Source: Stenopsyche tienmushanensis (lineage: Eukaryota > Arthropoda > Insecta > Trichoptera > Stenopsychidae). From it: 64,000 nucleotides of DNA. Position 1 is the stretch's first letter. Each line of letters opens with the position of its first letter. The translations under genes and the position numbers were made by a program. Where the stretch lies: contig WACJ01000109.1 of NCBI GenBank assembly GCA_008973525.1, positions 964,822 through 1,028,821 on the forward strand. Direction: 5' to 3'. Below are positions 24,244 to 36,633 of the stretch, piece after piece. The notes beneath the pieces are model-generated. The model was given only the letters and a program-made list of their open reading frames with translations. It had not been told where the DNA came from and searched no databases.

Positions 24244-24443
24244 GGCCTGATCCACACTATGGTGCCAGTAACGGTTCGATCTCGCTCCGGTCTCGGTCCG
24301 ATCAAATATTCTTACACAAGAAACAATCAGAGTATTCACACTATCGGATCGTTCCAATCCCGTTTTTTGTATGAGAATATTTGACCGGACCGAGACCGAG
24401 AGCGAGATCGAACCGTTACCGGCACCATAGTGTGGATCAGGCC
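24244..24443 (+). mobile_element. 200 bp palindromic MITE, PIF/Harbinger-like
   Basis: The element begins GGCCTGATCCACACTATGG and ends with its exact inverse. The inverted arms are about 78 bp, so nearly the whole element folds back. It is flanked on both sides by TAA (24241-24243 and 24444-24446), fitting the 3-bp TWA target duplication of PIF/Harbinger elements. A near-identical copy in opposite orientation lies at 34842-35041. It has no coding capacity. Confidence 0.85.
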
Positions 24444-24446
24444 TAA

Positions 24447-25709
24447 AAAAGTTCTTAATCTCAGTTGTATTCATCTGTAAGACCTTCTTTCAAGTACTAA
24501 CAAGAAATGTTATAATGTAACATTGTTTTAGATGTTCCCAAATTGGAACAATGCATCAAATCTCTCATAAAACAAAATGAAGATCCATATTTTTCTGGAA
24601 GAATGTCGCGGCCCACATTTTGAACCATTAGCGCCATATGAAACGCTTTACGATTTACCATCTATTTACAATCGTGTGTGGAATATTTGAGATATGTCGG
24701 TGCATGTATTAAGCCCTATTTTGCATAGAGCAATGTGGGAAGCGTTGCTAACAGATTCTGTTGAACTTCCAGCTCGTGTGTTTTCCTAACAAATTGTCTT
24801 TGGGAGAAATTATTATTTCCCCGACGTAGGAGGCCTCCCGGGGAGTCAAAGGCCTTCCTGCTGGGCTGACGTGACAAACATGCATTTATGTAAATTAATG
24901 CATTTTTAGCTAAACGACGTAACTCAGCATCGACGAGTGCTTTGAGACATTAAGACATTTAAATCTCAACACGCACAGTAATTTTGAGGGTGCATGAATT
25001 ACCAGAAATTTGATGTTTAGACGGCGTGCATTGTAATTTGAATGCTTAAATATTTGGGCTCGGCTGGGACGATTTTTATAATCTTTTCTGGATTATGCAG
25101 TAGATAAAGTAGGGTAAAAACGCCACAGACAAATAGCGAAGACATTTATTTCCATAATAAAATATCTTAAGCCATTGAGGTAACGTCCTTAAAGCCCCAT
25201 AAGCTGCGGTGCAACGGAGTCGGTATTAGAGAAGCGACCTTAAACATTTTTGTAAATTAGCAAATCAATATTATTTGTAAAGTTTTTGTTAAAAATAATG
25301 ATTTTCGTTACAAATTAAAGCTATCGACATTTTTAATTCTTCAAATATACCACCATATAGAGAAAAAAAATCATAATTTACCATAAAAGACCTGATTTCA
25401 AATTGTTTTAAAAAACTTAATTGTTTATGCCTAAGCGTCAAAAAATTATTATTGAAAGCTTTGGGCTTTCTAGTGGGTAGTTAATTTAACAACCATTTAA
25501 TTTGCCTTCAACTTTCATCCATGGAAGTAACGAAGGAGACATCTGGTATCTTGGAAATATCCACAAGTATACCCAGTTATAATAGTTATACATCCTGAAT
25601 TTTTAACGTGAATATTTTTTAATAATCCTTAACTGCGTTGTATACAGATTTTATAGTCTTGGGCCTTTTCAACATTCATTTAAATAACAAGTAATGTTCT
25701 CATGGACCA
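24447..25709. other. gene-free stretch
   Basis: No gene is visible. About 24550-24780 reads somewhat like decayed coding sequence, but it has several stops in each frame and no domain I can name. Confidence 0.4.
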
Positions 25710-26184
25710 TTAATCTTTTCGTTAGTGAGCAAATTTAAAATCGATGAAGTCATTGATGTCATAATCGTTTTACACCGATTACTTTCTGTCAGCTCCTATC
25801 AGCGCTCCTAACACAATATTTAATTCGAAGCAGTGTTAATTGTAAATAAACACTGTAGATAGCATACAAGACCACTTCATTTCTTTACATAAACAATACA
25901 CAAGAAATAGATGCATTTACTCCTGCTTTACAAGGAAATGATAATCGAACAAAGACTCAATCAACAAGCAGTGACGAACAGCAAGCAATTATATAGATAA
26001 ACACTCAAATAACACACTTGAAATCGAAATCATTATTAGTCAATCAATTTGGGCTAATTATCTATACAATCGTGCGATGCATGCGGGGAAGCTCTCCGTT
26101 TCCCGAACTGCGCTAAGTTCTATATATCTCTTGTCTGCCTTCTGGATGACGGAGGGTCTCCGATAGTACTCCCATAGGAGTTAA
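25710..26184 (+). mobile_element. TTAA-flanked MITE, family A
   Basis: The left end is TTAATCTTTTCGTTAGTGAG and the right end TAGTACTCCCATAGGAGTTAA, with TTAA at 25710-25713 and 26181-26184. The interior keeps the family landmarks, with deletions near the right end. Confidence 0.78.
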
Positions 26185-26819
26185 GGAAACTCTAGAATAG
26201 ATTTCCAAAATGTCATTTTCAATGAAAACATATGGTTTGCTCTATAATCATTCATGAAAAGTTATCTACGGTATTAACAGCGTCCCAAATTATGACCTGG
26301 ATAGATCCACGCTCTTTCATAGCTACTAGTTGCTCTAAATTATTGATTGAATTCCTCTCGTTCAAATATACTCGAATTTATTTTGCTATAAAAAAATACT
26401 GGATCATCTTCTCAAAATATCTTCTCACTCCTGATAATCACCTCTATTTTTTATTAGCTAATTTATAGAGAATATAATGTTGCTAAATAATCTTAATTTT
26501 TCACAGAAATATTTAAGTCAAATTTAGGTTAAATAATTCAAGTAAAAAGCTCAAATTTCAATCAAACATAATAAAATATTATTTAACACATCTCGTCGCT
26601 TTGGCTCTTCTTCGCCTTTTCTCGTGTTAGCTACATTATATAATCGTTTTTATCTCAAACTGTGCTTTATGGACCTGAAAAGCTGGAAATCCATCGGGAC
26701 AATGCGTTAACATTTCCCAGTATAATTCTGGTATTTTATCCAGTGTCAATTTTGCTTTATGAGCATGGAGCAGCATCGTCTTCTTTCTGTTGAATAAATA
26801 CGATCGTTTCTTTTTTTAA

Positions 26820-26910
26820 CACTTTGCACTCTAGAGGTGACTCTCACTCACCATATGATTTAATGCCGCAACTCGAGAGGTGACTCTCGCTCACCACTCG
26901 GTTTGAAGCG
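26820..26910 (+). repeat. two-unit tandem repeat of about 45 bp with internal hairpins
   Basis: The motif CTCTAGAGGTGACTCTCACT-CACC recurs 46 bases on as CTCGAGAGGTGACTCTCGCT-CACC. Each unit contains GGTGA and its inverse TCACC, giving small hairpins. The family is unknown. Confidence 0.5.
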
Positions 26911-27132
26911 GAAACTCGATGCGTGGCAATAACTGTTTATGTTTAATTAATTTGAAGCAGGTCCCTAAGCTCTCCTGTACAATCTTATGAAGTGTAACAT
27001 TACACTTCTTCAAACATCATACACAGCAAAATTAGAGATACTAATATTTAAGGAATTATATTTGTAAAGGTGTAAAGATATATAAAATGTTAAAGCATAA
27101 AAGTTTTATACATTAATTCGTGTGTAATGATT

Positions 27133-27700
27133 TTAAGTTAGTGGTAAGAAATTCGCCAAAAATGCTGCGAAACGTCTTGAGTTGCTTGAGTTGCAAAGGG
27201 TTAATTTTTGATGCAAAACTTTTAATTGTCCACAGCAAACTTGTACAGTTATAGTATCTCCCGATTTCATTCTTTCATAATGAATATCCGACCATATGCA
27301 CAAAGAAACCGTATTTATAGTCAATTTGGGCTTAGGGGTTGCAATTAGGGATTCTTTTCGAGAAAACCAATAATTATTTCGTCGTATATTATCAAAAATG
27401 AGCCATTTCTCACCACCAGTTATAAGTATATTTAAAAAGGGATTATTTTGTTGTGTACGGTCAAGACGTGCGGTCTCCATCCTACCCCATAACACCCATC
27501 CTATTCGTTTTGCTAATGGAATTAAATAGTCCAAATGGGATACCTGTCTTTGAGATAACTCTTTGATTGTTTGGTGTGGATCTGACTCGATTCGGAATTT
27601 TAGTATATTGGTATCAAAATTCGATTTTTTAGTTCATCCCTTAAGCTTCTATGGCCCGATTTAAATGTCTGAAACTAATATTGGCATCTGCGACCTGTAG
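27133..27700 (-). pseudogene. decayed mariner transposase fragment
   Basis: The minus strand encodes a mariner-like segment. An upstream part reads like the N-terminal helix-turn-helix tail (DPHQTIKELSQRQVSHL), followed by a 133-codon frame with NPFLNILITGGEKWLIFDNI and SLCIWSDI. In active mariners the first motif is TGDE-W, with Asp as the first catalytic residue; here it is TGGEKW, so that residue is lost. Stops and frame slips flank the open part. The third catalytic region is missing. Confidence 0.75.
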
Positions 27701-29499
27701 AAAAAAGCAGCATACAATGTCAAATGTGGATATCGTTATTTTTGAATCTAGTCACACCCTTACCTTTAACAATAAATAAATCATTGCTGTGTCCAGAGAT
27801 AAACTGAGCCCAAACATAAGATCTCAAATTTTCCGAATACTTTCGGGTCCCTTAATATGTTATGATGAATTGGTGGTCAAATATTTAAATCATGAAGTCA
27901 TTCTTGTTTATCTAGCGAAATGTATATGACATTTGAATTGCATACTAAATTTATGGCCTATCTAGTACTGGTATTTATTATTCGCATTCGGAGAATTTCA
28001 TATTATCGATTCGGGTCCCGGAAGTATTCAAACTGTATTGACGTCTTTGATGCCTCAAGTGCTCACTTATCCGATGATACAAATTATGAATCATGCAATA
28101 CTTCAATCACATCGTGTTTGTGTGATAACGGCGCAACACAAATCAAATTCTTTGAATGCCTCGGTTATCGTTGAAATATTTGTTTTGTAGGGTGACATCA
28201 GTGTTTTATAACTGTTATCGTCATTTGTTGAACGATTACGATGTGCCGATGGTTGTGCAACCCCTTCGTGCGAGGTTGCGGCTACCCTTACATCGCTCGG
28301 AGTGAGCTCGCCTCATGTTGTAAATAACTGAACCCGTATGTGGGTGCAACGAGTGCATCCTGAAGCCCGAGATCTTGCAACCAAAATCACACTCTAATCT
28401 CACATATTGCCATGCACGTAATGAAACGTGACTTCAAATATCAACAGGAATATTAGGAAGACCGCCGGATGAATTATGGCGTGCAGCCCCAGTGCACGGG
28501 GTAGTTAATTTATGTACTTACGAAATACAATCTGATATTGTTTGAAATAAGCCAACAAAAGCTTAATAGATGCTCAAAATGTTTGTTGATATTTCGATGT
28601 ATTTACATCCAATAAATAATATTTGATTCCATCCAATTCAATGTTTGGAAACATTGATTTCGGAAGACAAATTACGACGCTTCGATCGTAATCAATTACC
28701 TTCAGATACTATTCAGACATGCTTCTTCATAGAGACATAAACACGGATACTAATTTGAAATCCAAACACATCAATTGACGTTGGAGTCCTCGCACATTAA
28801 TATGGGAGCTTGCAGAACGAAGGGTGGTCCATTGTCGATGATGTAATGAATAGATTGACAGTTCTGATGGCGGACGCGTCACCATGACATATTACAGGAC
28901 GTTCGACTGAATCTAATCAATTCATTCATAAAGAAAGGATCTCGCATTAAATTTTTCCAAATAAAATTTTTATCTCCCTAAAATTGAAATATCGTGATTT
29001 TACAGTCGCTTCCAGTAATTCATCCCACTTGGGGAATTTATCCCCGAATTATACATTTAAATTAAAGTTCTTTGTACCTGCTTCGCGAAAACGTAATGAA
29101 AGAAAGGATCTTAAGCTGTGATCGTTTGCCTTAAAAAGTCTCTCTTAAAAAGGCTTGATGGTCTAATACATAAAATAACAATATAAATGCAAAACATTAA
29201 GAGATTTCAGTTTCCTTTATTACGGCTAAAGAGGCTGTATAGTTTCAAGGATGAGATGTGCTAAGGCGATCCTGCCAATGTAATATAGAACAAAACGTTT
29301 TATGCTGATTATCCGAATTATCAAAGTTTTATTTAATCATCCGCCAATCGTAAATAACAACACAAAGCTGGATCTGCGGATTAAATCAGACAACGTAGAT
29401 AGTTGATGCGGGAGGTGGCATTTTAACTATTTTACCCTGATGTTAATATCTAGTGTTTAATAATGTTTATATTTAAATAAATACTATTAATCGATATGA
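27701..29499. other. gene-free stretch
   Basis: No gene is supported. A block at about 28190-28500 is richer in GC and looks unique rather than repetitive, so conserved non-coding DNA is possible. An 84-codon open frame at 27920-28174 has no recognisable domain. Confidence 0.4.
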
Positions 29500-29989
29500 A
29501 CTTCGTTTTGTAGCGAACACGGGGCCACGACTGATTTACGGGTCCCGACCCGTAAGTCGGCTGCGATGAACGACGGAACACGTTTATAATTTCATTCGCT
29601 CGGTAATAGATGTCGATTTGTCAAACCATTTTCTCGAACTCGAAGATGATCATCTTCTCGAAGACATCGGGGTCTAGAAGCGAAAAGAGGACTCCCCATG
29701 GATATCGTCCTCCATTGGGGGTGGGATCGAAGAGCTGGTCGTTCTCTCTGTCGCTTTTGTCGAGGTCTGCTAGACAACTCTGTCATACTGGGCACTTTTT
29801 CTTCCCGGCTTAATGTCTTCTGTTGCCTCGTAAAGTCTCGGAGTTTGCTTTAGTAGTAATTCCTTTACAGAAATCTCTTCTTGGAAGTAGAAAATCCGAA
29901 TCTGATAGGCTTGCAATTTTCCCAGGATTTCCTTCCGCGGTTTAAAAAATATGTTATCCATGTTATTTTGAGGAATACCTCTCACGAGG
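29500..29989 (-). other. GC-rich island with a possible decayed coding frame
   Basis: This stretch is clearly richer in GC than its flanks and ends exactly at the boundary of a family B element (29990). On the minus strand one frame reads protein-like over about 60 residues (MDNIFFKPRKEILGKLQAYQ onward to a stop at about 29770). A second frame then reads KSDRENDQLFDPTPNGGRYP and LFSLLDPDVFEKMIIFEFEK. I do not recognise the product. A frameshifted remnant of a host gene or a mobile element is possible. Confidence 0.3.
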
Positions 29990-30835
29990 TATACACTCAA
30001 ACATCTTTTTGTACGACTTTTTTTTGTGCGATTTCCGTAAGTTATGCGGTTTTTTAAAGCAATTTTTTTTAATTTAATATAGAATACATATCGAGATATT
30101 TTGGATAAAATAGGAAATAAATCAACAAACCTAACCAAAATTTGTAAAAAAAAATATAATTTGGGACTGTGTAAAACATATTGCATCTGCCATCGCTGAA
30201 CTATGACAACGCCCTTTATTCTGGTTTTGACTTAAAAAAAAACCTTCTCCAAAGTAATTTCCAAAATTCCAACTACTTACGGAGTTATAACTATTTTAGT
30301 GACGTGGCAACTCGGTCAATTCTACCATAATGAAATCTTTTAACGCGTTTTTCTCGAAACTACTTTTTTCAGCACTGTTGACATCGTATCTCAAGTTGTA
30401 ATCAATTAATTTACTTCAAACTGGGTATGAATCTTTTTTATACAACCCTCTATTATTCCTACCAGATTTAGGTCAAAATTTATTTTTTAACCATTTAAAA
30501 AAAAATAAAACTGACAAAATAAGGTAAAAAAATGATCATACAACCATGATAATTTGTAATTGAAATAATTAGTATTTCTCTTGTGAATGTCTGATATTTG
30601 AGTTGCCAAATGTCAGATATCCTTAAAATTTAACCAATGTTGCAAGACGTCCTTTAAATGTTACCAAAAAAATTTTGATTATCCTATTGTTTCCTGTTTT
30701 TTTTATTAACTTTTTTTATGCGATTTTGTATATATTTTATGCAGTTTTTTTAAAGTTATGCGGTTTTTAAAATCCATGGAATGCATCTTCACTTTTTCTA
30801 TGTAAGTCATAGTTTTTTTGTGCGATTTTTAACGT
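29990..30835 (-). mobile_element. TA-flanked inverted-terminal element, family B
   Basis: The left end is TATACACTCAAACATCTTTT-TGTACGA, followed by GTTATGCGGTTTTTTAAAGC. The right side has ATGCGGTTTTTAAAATCCATG and then TTTTTTTGTGCGATTTTTAA. It is inverted relative to the 15025 and 20769 copies. Its interior shares the TAACGCGTTTTTCTCGAAAC block with the sequence near 20690. Confidence 0.6.
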
Positions 30836-33800
30836 TTGGATACTCAAAATTACAGAGTTAATTCAAAAAGCTTCTGTAAAAAAAAATTGGTTTAAAAAAA
30901 AAATTCCTAAATACCGACTGCATCAGAATAATTAGATCTCTATATATCAGTTTCCAATATGTATTTAATATAAATAATCGGATGAATCTCGAATAACATC
31001 TGACATATTGTAATTACGACACAGATATCAGGAAATATTATTACCTAAAAATATCTCTCATCAATAAAATGTCTCGATTGGTACGAGCAAGAAAAGAAAG
31101 TTCCGGGAAGAAAATTATAGGGAAAATGCAGTGGTTCTTTTGTAATAAAAAATGTTTGCAATTTTAAATCAAATTGTTTGTACACATTAGAATAAAAATC
31201 TAAAAATATCCAATGTTCCAATATTGGACCATTGGATAACATTTTAAAAAACTTGAGTCAAAAATTATAAAAGAATTAATAAAATAAATAACTGGCTTAA
31301 AATAAAGTATCCTTTAAGTATCCAACAATCGAACGAATTCAGACTAATTGATTTAAATCAATTAATTGCTAAGTATTGAAAAAAATAGCCGATGTTCCAA
31401 GAATAGCTTACGAGCTTTCAACCAAAGATGTACAGAATTAACTCCTTTCATGGTTCGATTCTTCTCAATCATCAATAATTAATTTCTCGGTGGAGCTTTT
31501 CCAACTTTTTTTATTTCGCACCAAAATGGCAAAAGAGATAGTCGAACGCCTGCCGATTCGGTGGAAAAAATACCAACAGCTGATGCCATTTCCTTTTTGC
31601 GGCCTTAATTACCAGCTGCGACGCTGGTGTCAATAATCGCCGATTTAATTGAATTTCATGGAAATAAATTAATAATTAATGAGGGGAAAAAATGCTAAAA
31701 AAGGATTGAGGGAAACTCAATTATCCGCACTGTGGCACTCCGAGGCGGCCCTTCGTAATCACTCAATTAATGGCGAAGGTGCCGTCCGTACCCGCCATCC
31801 ATCTACTCTGTGTCTACCAATAAAGAGACAAGCACAAAAAAAGACAATAACACTACGAAAGAAGGAAGGTTAATGGGAAAAATCGGTTGGCGTTTATTTA
31901 TGGCGCTGTTCAAAATCGATATCGGGACTGCCATTTTTCTTTTGATAGAATTGAGGTAAGCCGATGAACAGAATGACTGTGAATGCCAAAATAATAAAAA
32001 AAGTTGAAACGCCGCCAATATTTTTTATCCTTTTCAATAAGCTGACAAACTTTAAGGCTTTGAACTAAATTTTATTTATAGTGAAAAACATTTTTTCCAA
32101 AACATCAAAGATTACCCACGAAAATTGATTACAATGAAAATTCATACAGTCATGCTGATGTTTAAATACTAAAAAAATGCTTTTTTAAAAACATCTACGA
32201 TATTAAAACGTGGGTTATAAACATTAATTAAAAAAAAAAAAAAATAGAATGGAATGTTAACCTTGACCGCGGGAAGACGCGTTTTTATCGCCGGGTTCCT
32301 AGCGCAATCTCGCAACTGGGTTCTCTCTCTCCAACGAAAATAATGATATTGGTCAAAAAATTGTCTTTTTATCACCATTCGACAATACTTTCCTCCTTAT
32401 CAGACCTTCTATGATCCGATAATAAACGGCGAGAGGCTGCATGTTGTAATATATCATTGATTATTGATTAATATTTATATAAATAATCAATAATATATTT
32501 TCCTCCACTATCTACCATTTCTCGCCATCTTATAGGTAGCTTTACAATTCCATTGCTGTAGAAAGACACTGGTTTTGAGTCAAAAAAAAAACTTGAAAGT
32601 CCATTTTGTACATCCTATTTAGAATTTAGCTTTTTCTTTAGTAAAAAAAAATTGTAAGGTACGAAATAAGTGAAAATCACTTGGGCAATATTCGGGGAAT
32701 AAGCAAAATGCAGCAAAAGCTCCCAATTAAATTTACTAATTTTTTGCAGCATTGTTATATGCTTGCTCGTTATAAACGAGTTCCAATATATATTTTATAA
32801 TCATCGCCTAACAAATACCTTTTATTGCACACATCTACGAAATCAATATCCATTTATTTATCATCAATTAGTTCTATTTAATTATAATTCAGGTTTCGCT
32901 CATTTCCAAAGGCGATCAAAATGAATTTATGAAATGCTAAAAAGATGATTTTTTTCCCACTTTATCTTCATATCTAATATTTTGAGCACTCAAAGAAGTA
33001 ATTTCCCATCTCTGCTGATATTAACCGTGGAACATTAAATATTTCCCCGTTCAAAGTACTGATAAGTATTCCGCAGTCGAGTCTAAAAGGAATCTGATTC
33101 CCACATAAGGTAGGCGAATATCCACAGTACATCTGAGGCCAAATAGAACCTCCGAGCTTTCCAGGATACGTGACTCCGGAGACATAAACCGCACAAAGGT
33201 TCTCGATCAAATGCTTCAATAATATTATCCAAATACAATTTGATTATATTTGAACCATTCTCTAGTTCATACAAGTCATCATGACCAAATGTAAAATATA
33301 ATTATTATCAATCGATTAGTATAAATGAATGAATCGAACATGTTCTAAATATAAATACCCACCCTTGTCCATAGGAAATAACCACTGTTTGCTCAGTGGA
33401 TGATAACTCTATTTATATAATATAATACCAATTGTATATGTTCTGCAAAACACTTGAAATAGCATTCGATTATTAAATATTACTCTATAAATATCATCCG
33501 AGCTAAGTTTTTGTATCAAAATGCCTAACAGGGGAACTATTTTGATTTTAAAAATCATCTTTGCAAAGGCGTTATTTTAATCTCGCAGACCTTCAACGAG
33601 GATCGTCCATTTAAAAGACTATATCTAGGGATTACATTTAATCCTATCGCGATGCTTATAAAATTAATTGGGGGACCCTGGACGAACGATTTTCATAAAC
33701 AATTAAAATTTTAAGCTAAGTTCTCAGTCCATCTATTTATGGACAGCTCAAAAGTCGTGTCCAATTTATGGTTATCTTGACGGCAAATTTTGATTGAGAA

Positions 33801-34838
33801 GTTATTGCATTTAATCACATTATCGCTTCAATCAATCTGTCATTTATTTTTATGAAGAAATTCACTATTTCCACGTATAGAACACCACTGAAAAGCAGTT
33901 GGGGTGTATTCTAATGCGGCCTGGGGACTAGTCTTTATGGAGGAATGTGATCGATGAGGAGGGTTCTCACTACTTCTATCTTACAACTAAATGCAGCCAC
34001 AAGAATATAAATTTGTATGAAAGTATTTATTATATAAAAAAATATTTTTCATATCAGATTAAGCATAATTAAACACACAAATATTTCCCAAAAATTGCAT
34101 TGGTAAATCATCAAAGATAGTAAAATGCAGTACAAAACATAATTATTTGTTTATCAAGCGCCTGAACAAATATGAGCGCAAAAATAATCTCAAACACCAT
34201 ATATTTTATACTTTGTATTCTTTGGCAAATAATTATGTGATTATATCCACTATCAGATGTTATTATAAATAAACTCTTAATCCTAACGTCCAAAATGTTC
34301 GATATATGACCAAAAATAACTCGCAATGAAAGATTATCTGAAATTTATTTAAGGACATCCATTAGATAATAGGCAAAATAGTCATCGTTAATCATTCTCA
34401 CCTTTTGAGTCGTTAACAAGATTCAAAAGGTAAAAAAAATAATATTTTTTTACATCAGTTATCCAAGAAAACATATTTATTGATACAGCGATGATCAAAA
34501 TAATCACATGTTAATATTATACTAGATTTTCTTCGTCATTTATATTCAACATTAAGAACTTTTTCAGCGGGATTTATTCCCTGTAATTTCAATAACAGAA
34601 ATCTTACTCGTCTATTCAAACTTAATGGCCGTGCTCGCACGTGGGCTTGTATTTCTATCGGACCGCAGTATAGCCGACTGCTGGAATTGATATATTCGGA
34701 TGCGGATTGATATAGAGGTTACAGCTATGAGCTTGCAGGAAGGACATATTCTCGCAGCCAAGGTTATCCAATAATAAAATCACGTATAATAAAATATAGA
34801 GATCGTTATTCTGCAGAAAAACGCTGACGATATCGCTG
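30836..34838. other. gene-free stretch with a doubtful coding trace
   Basis: I find no gene I can name. At 32974-33274 two overlapping minus-strand frames (81 and 63 codons) each contain a plausible-looking stretch (LYELENGSNIIKLYLDNII; NQIPFRLDCGILISTLNG), which could be one frame broken by a shift. I could not assign a family. About 31500-31900 is unique and rich in TAATTA-type motifs, and could be conserved regulatory DNA. Confidence 0.3.
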
Positions 34839-34841
34839 TTA

Positions 34842-35041
34842 GGCCTGATCCACACTATGGTGCCGGTAACGGTTCGATCTCGCTCTCGGTCTCGGTCCGG
34901 TCAAATATTCTCATACAAAAAACGGGATTGGAACGATCCGATAGTGTGAATACTCTGATTGTTTCTTGTGTAAGAATATTTGATCGGACCGAGATCGGAG
35001 CGAGATCGAACCGTTACTGGCAACATAGTGTGGATCAGGCC
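34842..35041 (-). mobile_element. 200 bp palindromic MITE, PIF/Harbinger-like, second copy
   Basis: This is the reverse complement of the element at 24244-24443, with 198 of 200 positions identical when the two are laid out by hand. It is flanked by a perfect TTA duplication (34839-34841 and 35042-35044), again a TWA site. The two different target triplets show that these are independent insertions. Confidence 0.88.
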
Positions 35042-35465
35042 TTAATCTGCTAAATTGCATCTGCATGCATCATTTCGTTACGACAAAATGAACGCTATTC
35101 ATCGACTATTCCACAATGACTCGTTCAGAGAAAAAATGTTCATTGCCATCATATTTCACCGCGAATTGGATTAAAAGATTAAACATATGCCAATGTATGC
35201 TTTTTAACGTACGTTAGACTGTAATTAAAATTTTCTATTGCATGTGCAGACTAATTTAACAATAGCTAGATTGCAATAAAATTACAAGATAACACGCAAG
35301 GCGATGTCTGGTACTAATTAAATCATAGCAACAATATGAAAATATCATCATATGCAAAATCTTTTCGATCAAAACAACGGATTTGATAAGATTGTTTCTG
35401 CTGTTTGTTTTTTAATAATAAACTATCATCTTCAATAGCTGTTTTTAAATAGATTTATGAGAATG

Positions 35466-35952
35466 TAACGTTTGAGGCGGGGGCGCTCTCGGGGGCAGAG
35501 TCCCCGGGCGGCTCCCCGCCTCCACGTGCTCGTCGGGATAGCCGCGCTACTGCACGGGTCCGTTCTTCTATCGGGCTGTGATGCTGCTGGACGAATGGAT
35601 GGGAATACGAAGGGCGTTGAAAGGAAAGACTCTCTTCACAAGATAACTATTTATTCCGCACTACAGATAGAGAGAGAGTCTGGCTGCAGGAGGGACGACC
35701 TCCCGCACCCAAGGCCAACGGACGACTCTCCCGACTCCCGCTTCTTGCGTGTCACTACCCAACCGGTAACGATGTACGCGCAAGAAGCGATCGGTCGGTA
35801 AGCAGGTGCAATGTCTCCGCAGGGCCAAAAGAGATGGCGCTGTTAAAATAGCACATTGCACCTGAAGAGAAATGGAAGATGCCGCTACTATGCGGGGATG
35901 ATAAATCGCCCACGCTACAAGTATATCTTCATTTGAACGAAGCAAATGTTGG
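35466..35952 (+). other. GC-rich island of unknown origin
   Basis: Sharply GC-rich sequence inside an AT-rich region. It starts near TGTAACGTTTGAGGCGGGGG and ends at a family B element at 35953. It holds a 109-codon open frame (35472-35801), but the opposite strand is also open, so composition alone may explain this. The TG start and GC-rich layout could fit a solo LTR, but I found no matching flanking duplication and no second LTR. Confidence 0.3.
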
Positions 35953-36633
35953 TATACACGCAAACCTCTTTTTGTGCGATTTTGAAGTTATGCGGTTTTT
36001 TTAAAGCAAATTTTCCTTTTTTTAAGTTCATAAAGAGTACGTATCGAGATATATTGGATAAAATAGGATATAAATCGGGTTGACACGCCATCTCAAGTTT
36101 TAATTAATTAATTTACTTAAAAACTGGGTACAATCTTTTCTATTTAATCCTCTATTATTTTTAACACATTTATTGGAAAGAAACGATCTACCCAGAACAA
36201 TGATGATATTAACACTGAGTACACTGTTTCTTCCGAAGAAGAGAGCGATTATGAGTCATATCGAAAATCGCAACGAAAATTATCATACAGCGATGATAGT
36301 TTGTAATTAAAATAATTACTATTTCTCTAGTGGAAGTCTGGCATTTGAGTTGTCAGATATCAGGCATCCTTAAAATTTTACCAATGATGCAAGACGTCCT
36401 TTAAATGTTACCAAAAGTGCTATTTTTTAATTGCCTTATTGTTTTTTATTCACTTTTTTTATGCGATTTTGGATATAATTTATATAGCTGTTTCAAAGTT
36501 ATGCGGTTTTTAAATCCATGGAACGCATCTTTACTTTTTTTTTTTATGTAAGTCATAGCTTTTTTTTGTGCGATTTCTTGTTGTGCGATTTTTCGCGGAA
36601 CGCGTCTACCGCACAAAAAAAAATTTAAGTATA
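35953..36633 (-). mobile_element. TA-flanked inverted-terminal element, family B
   Basis: The left end is TATACACGCAAACCTCTTTT-TGTGCGA and the right end CCGCACAAAAAAAAATTTAA-GTATA. Both termini are present and inverted, and both carry TATA at the edge. The interior shows CGCGGAACGCGTCTACCGC near the right end, as in the 20769 copy. Confidence 0.65.

Noticed and set aside
32974..33274. Two overlapping minus-strand frames that look faintly protein-like
   Set aside because: No family recognised and the frames conflict; mentioned only as a trace in the gene-free entry.
35466..35920. GC-rich island as a solo LTR starting TGTAAC
   Set aside because: No 4-6 bp flanking duplication and no clear CA end, so LTR status is unsupported.
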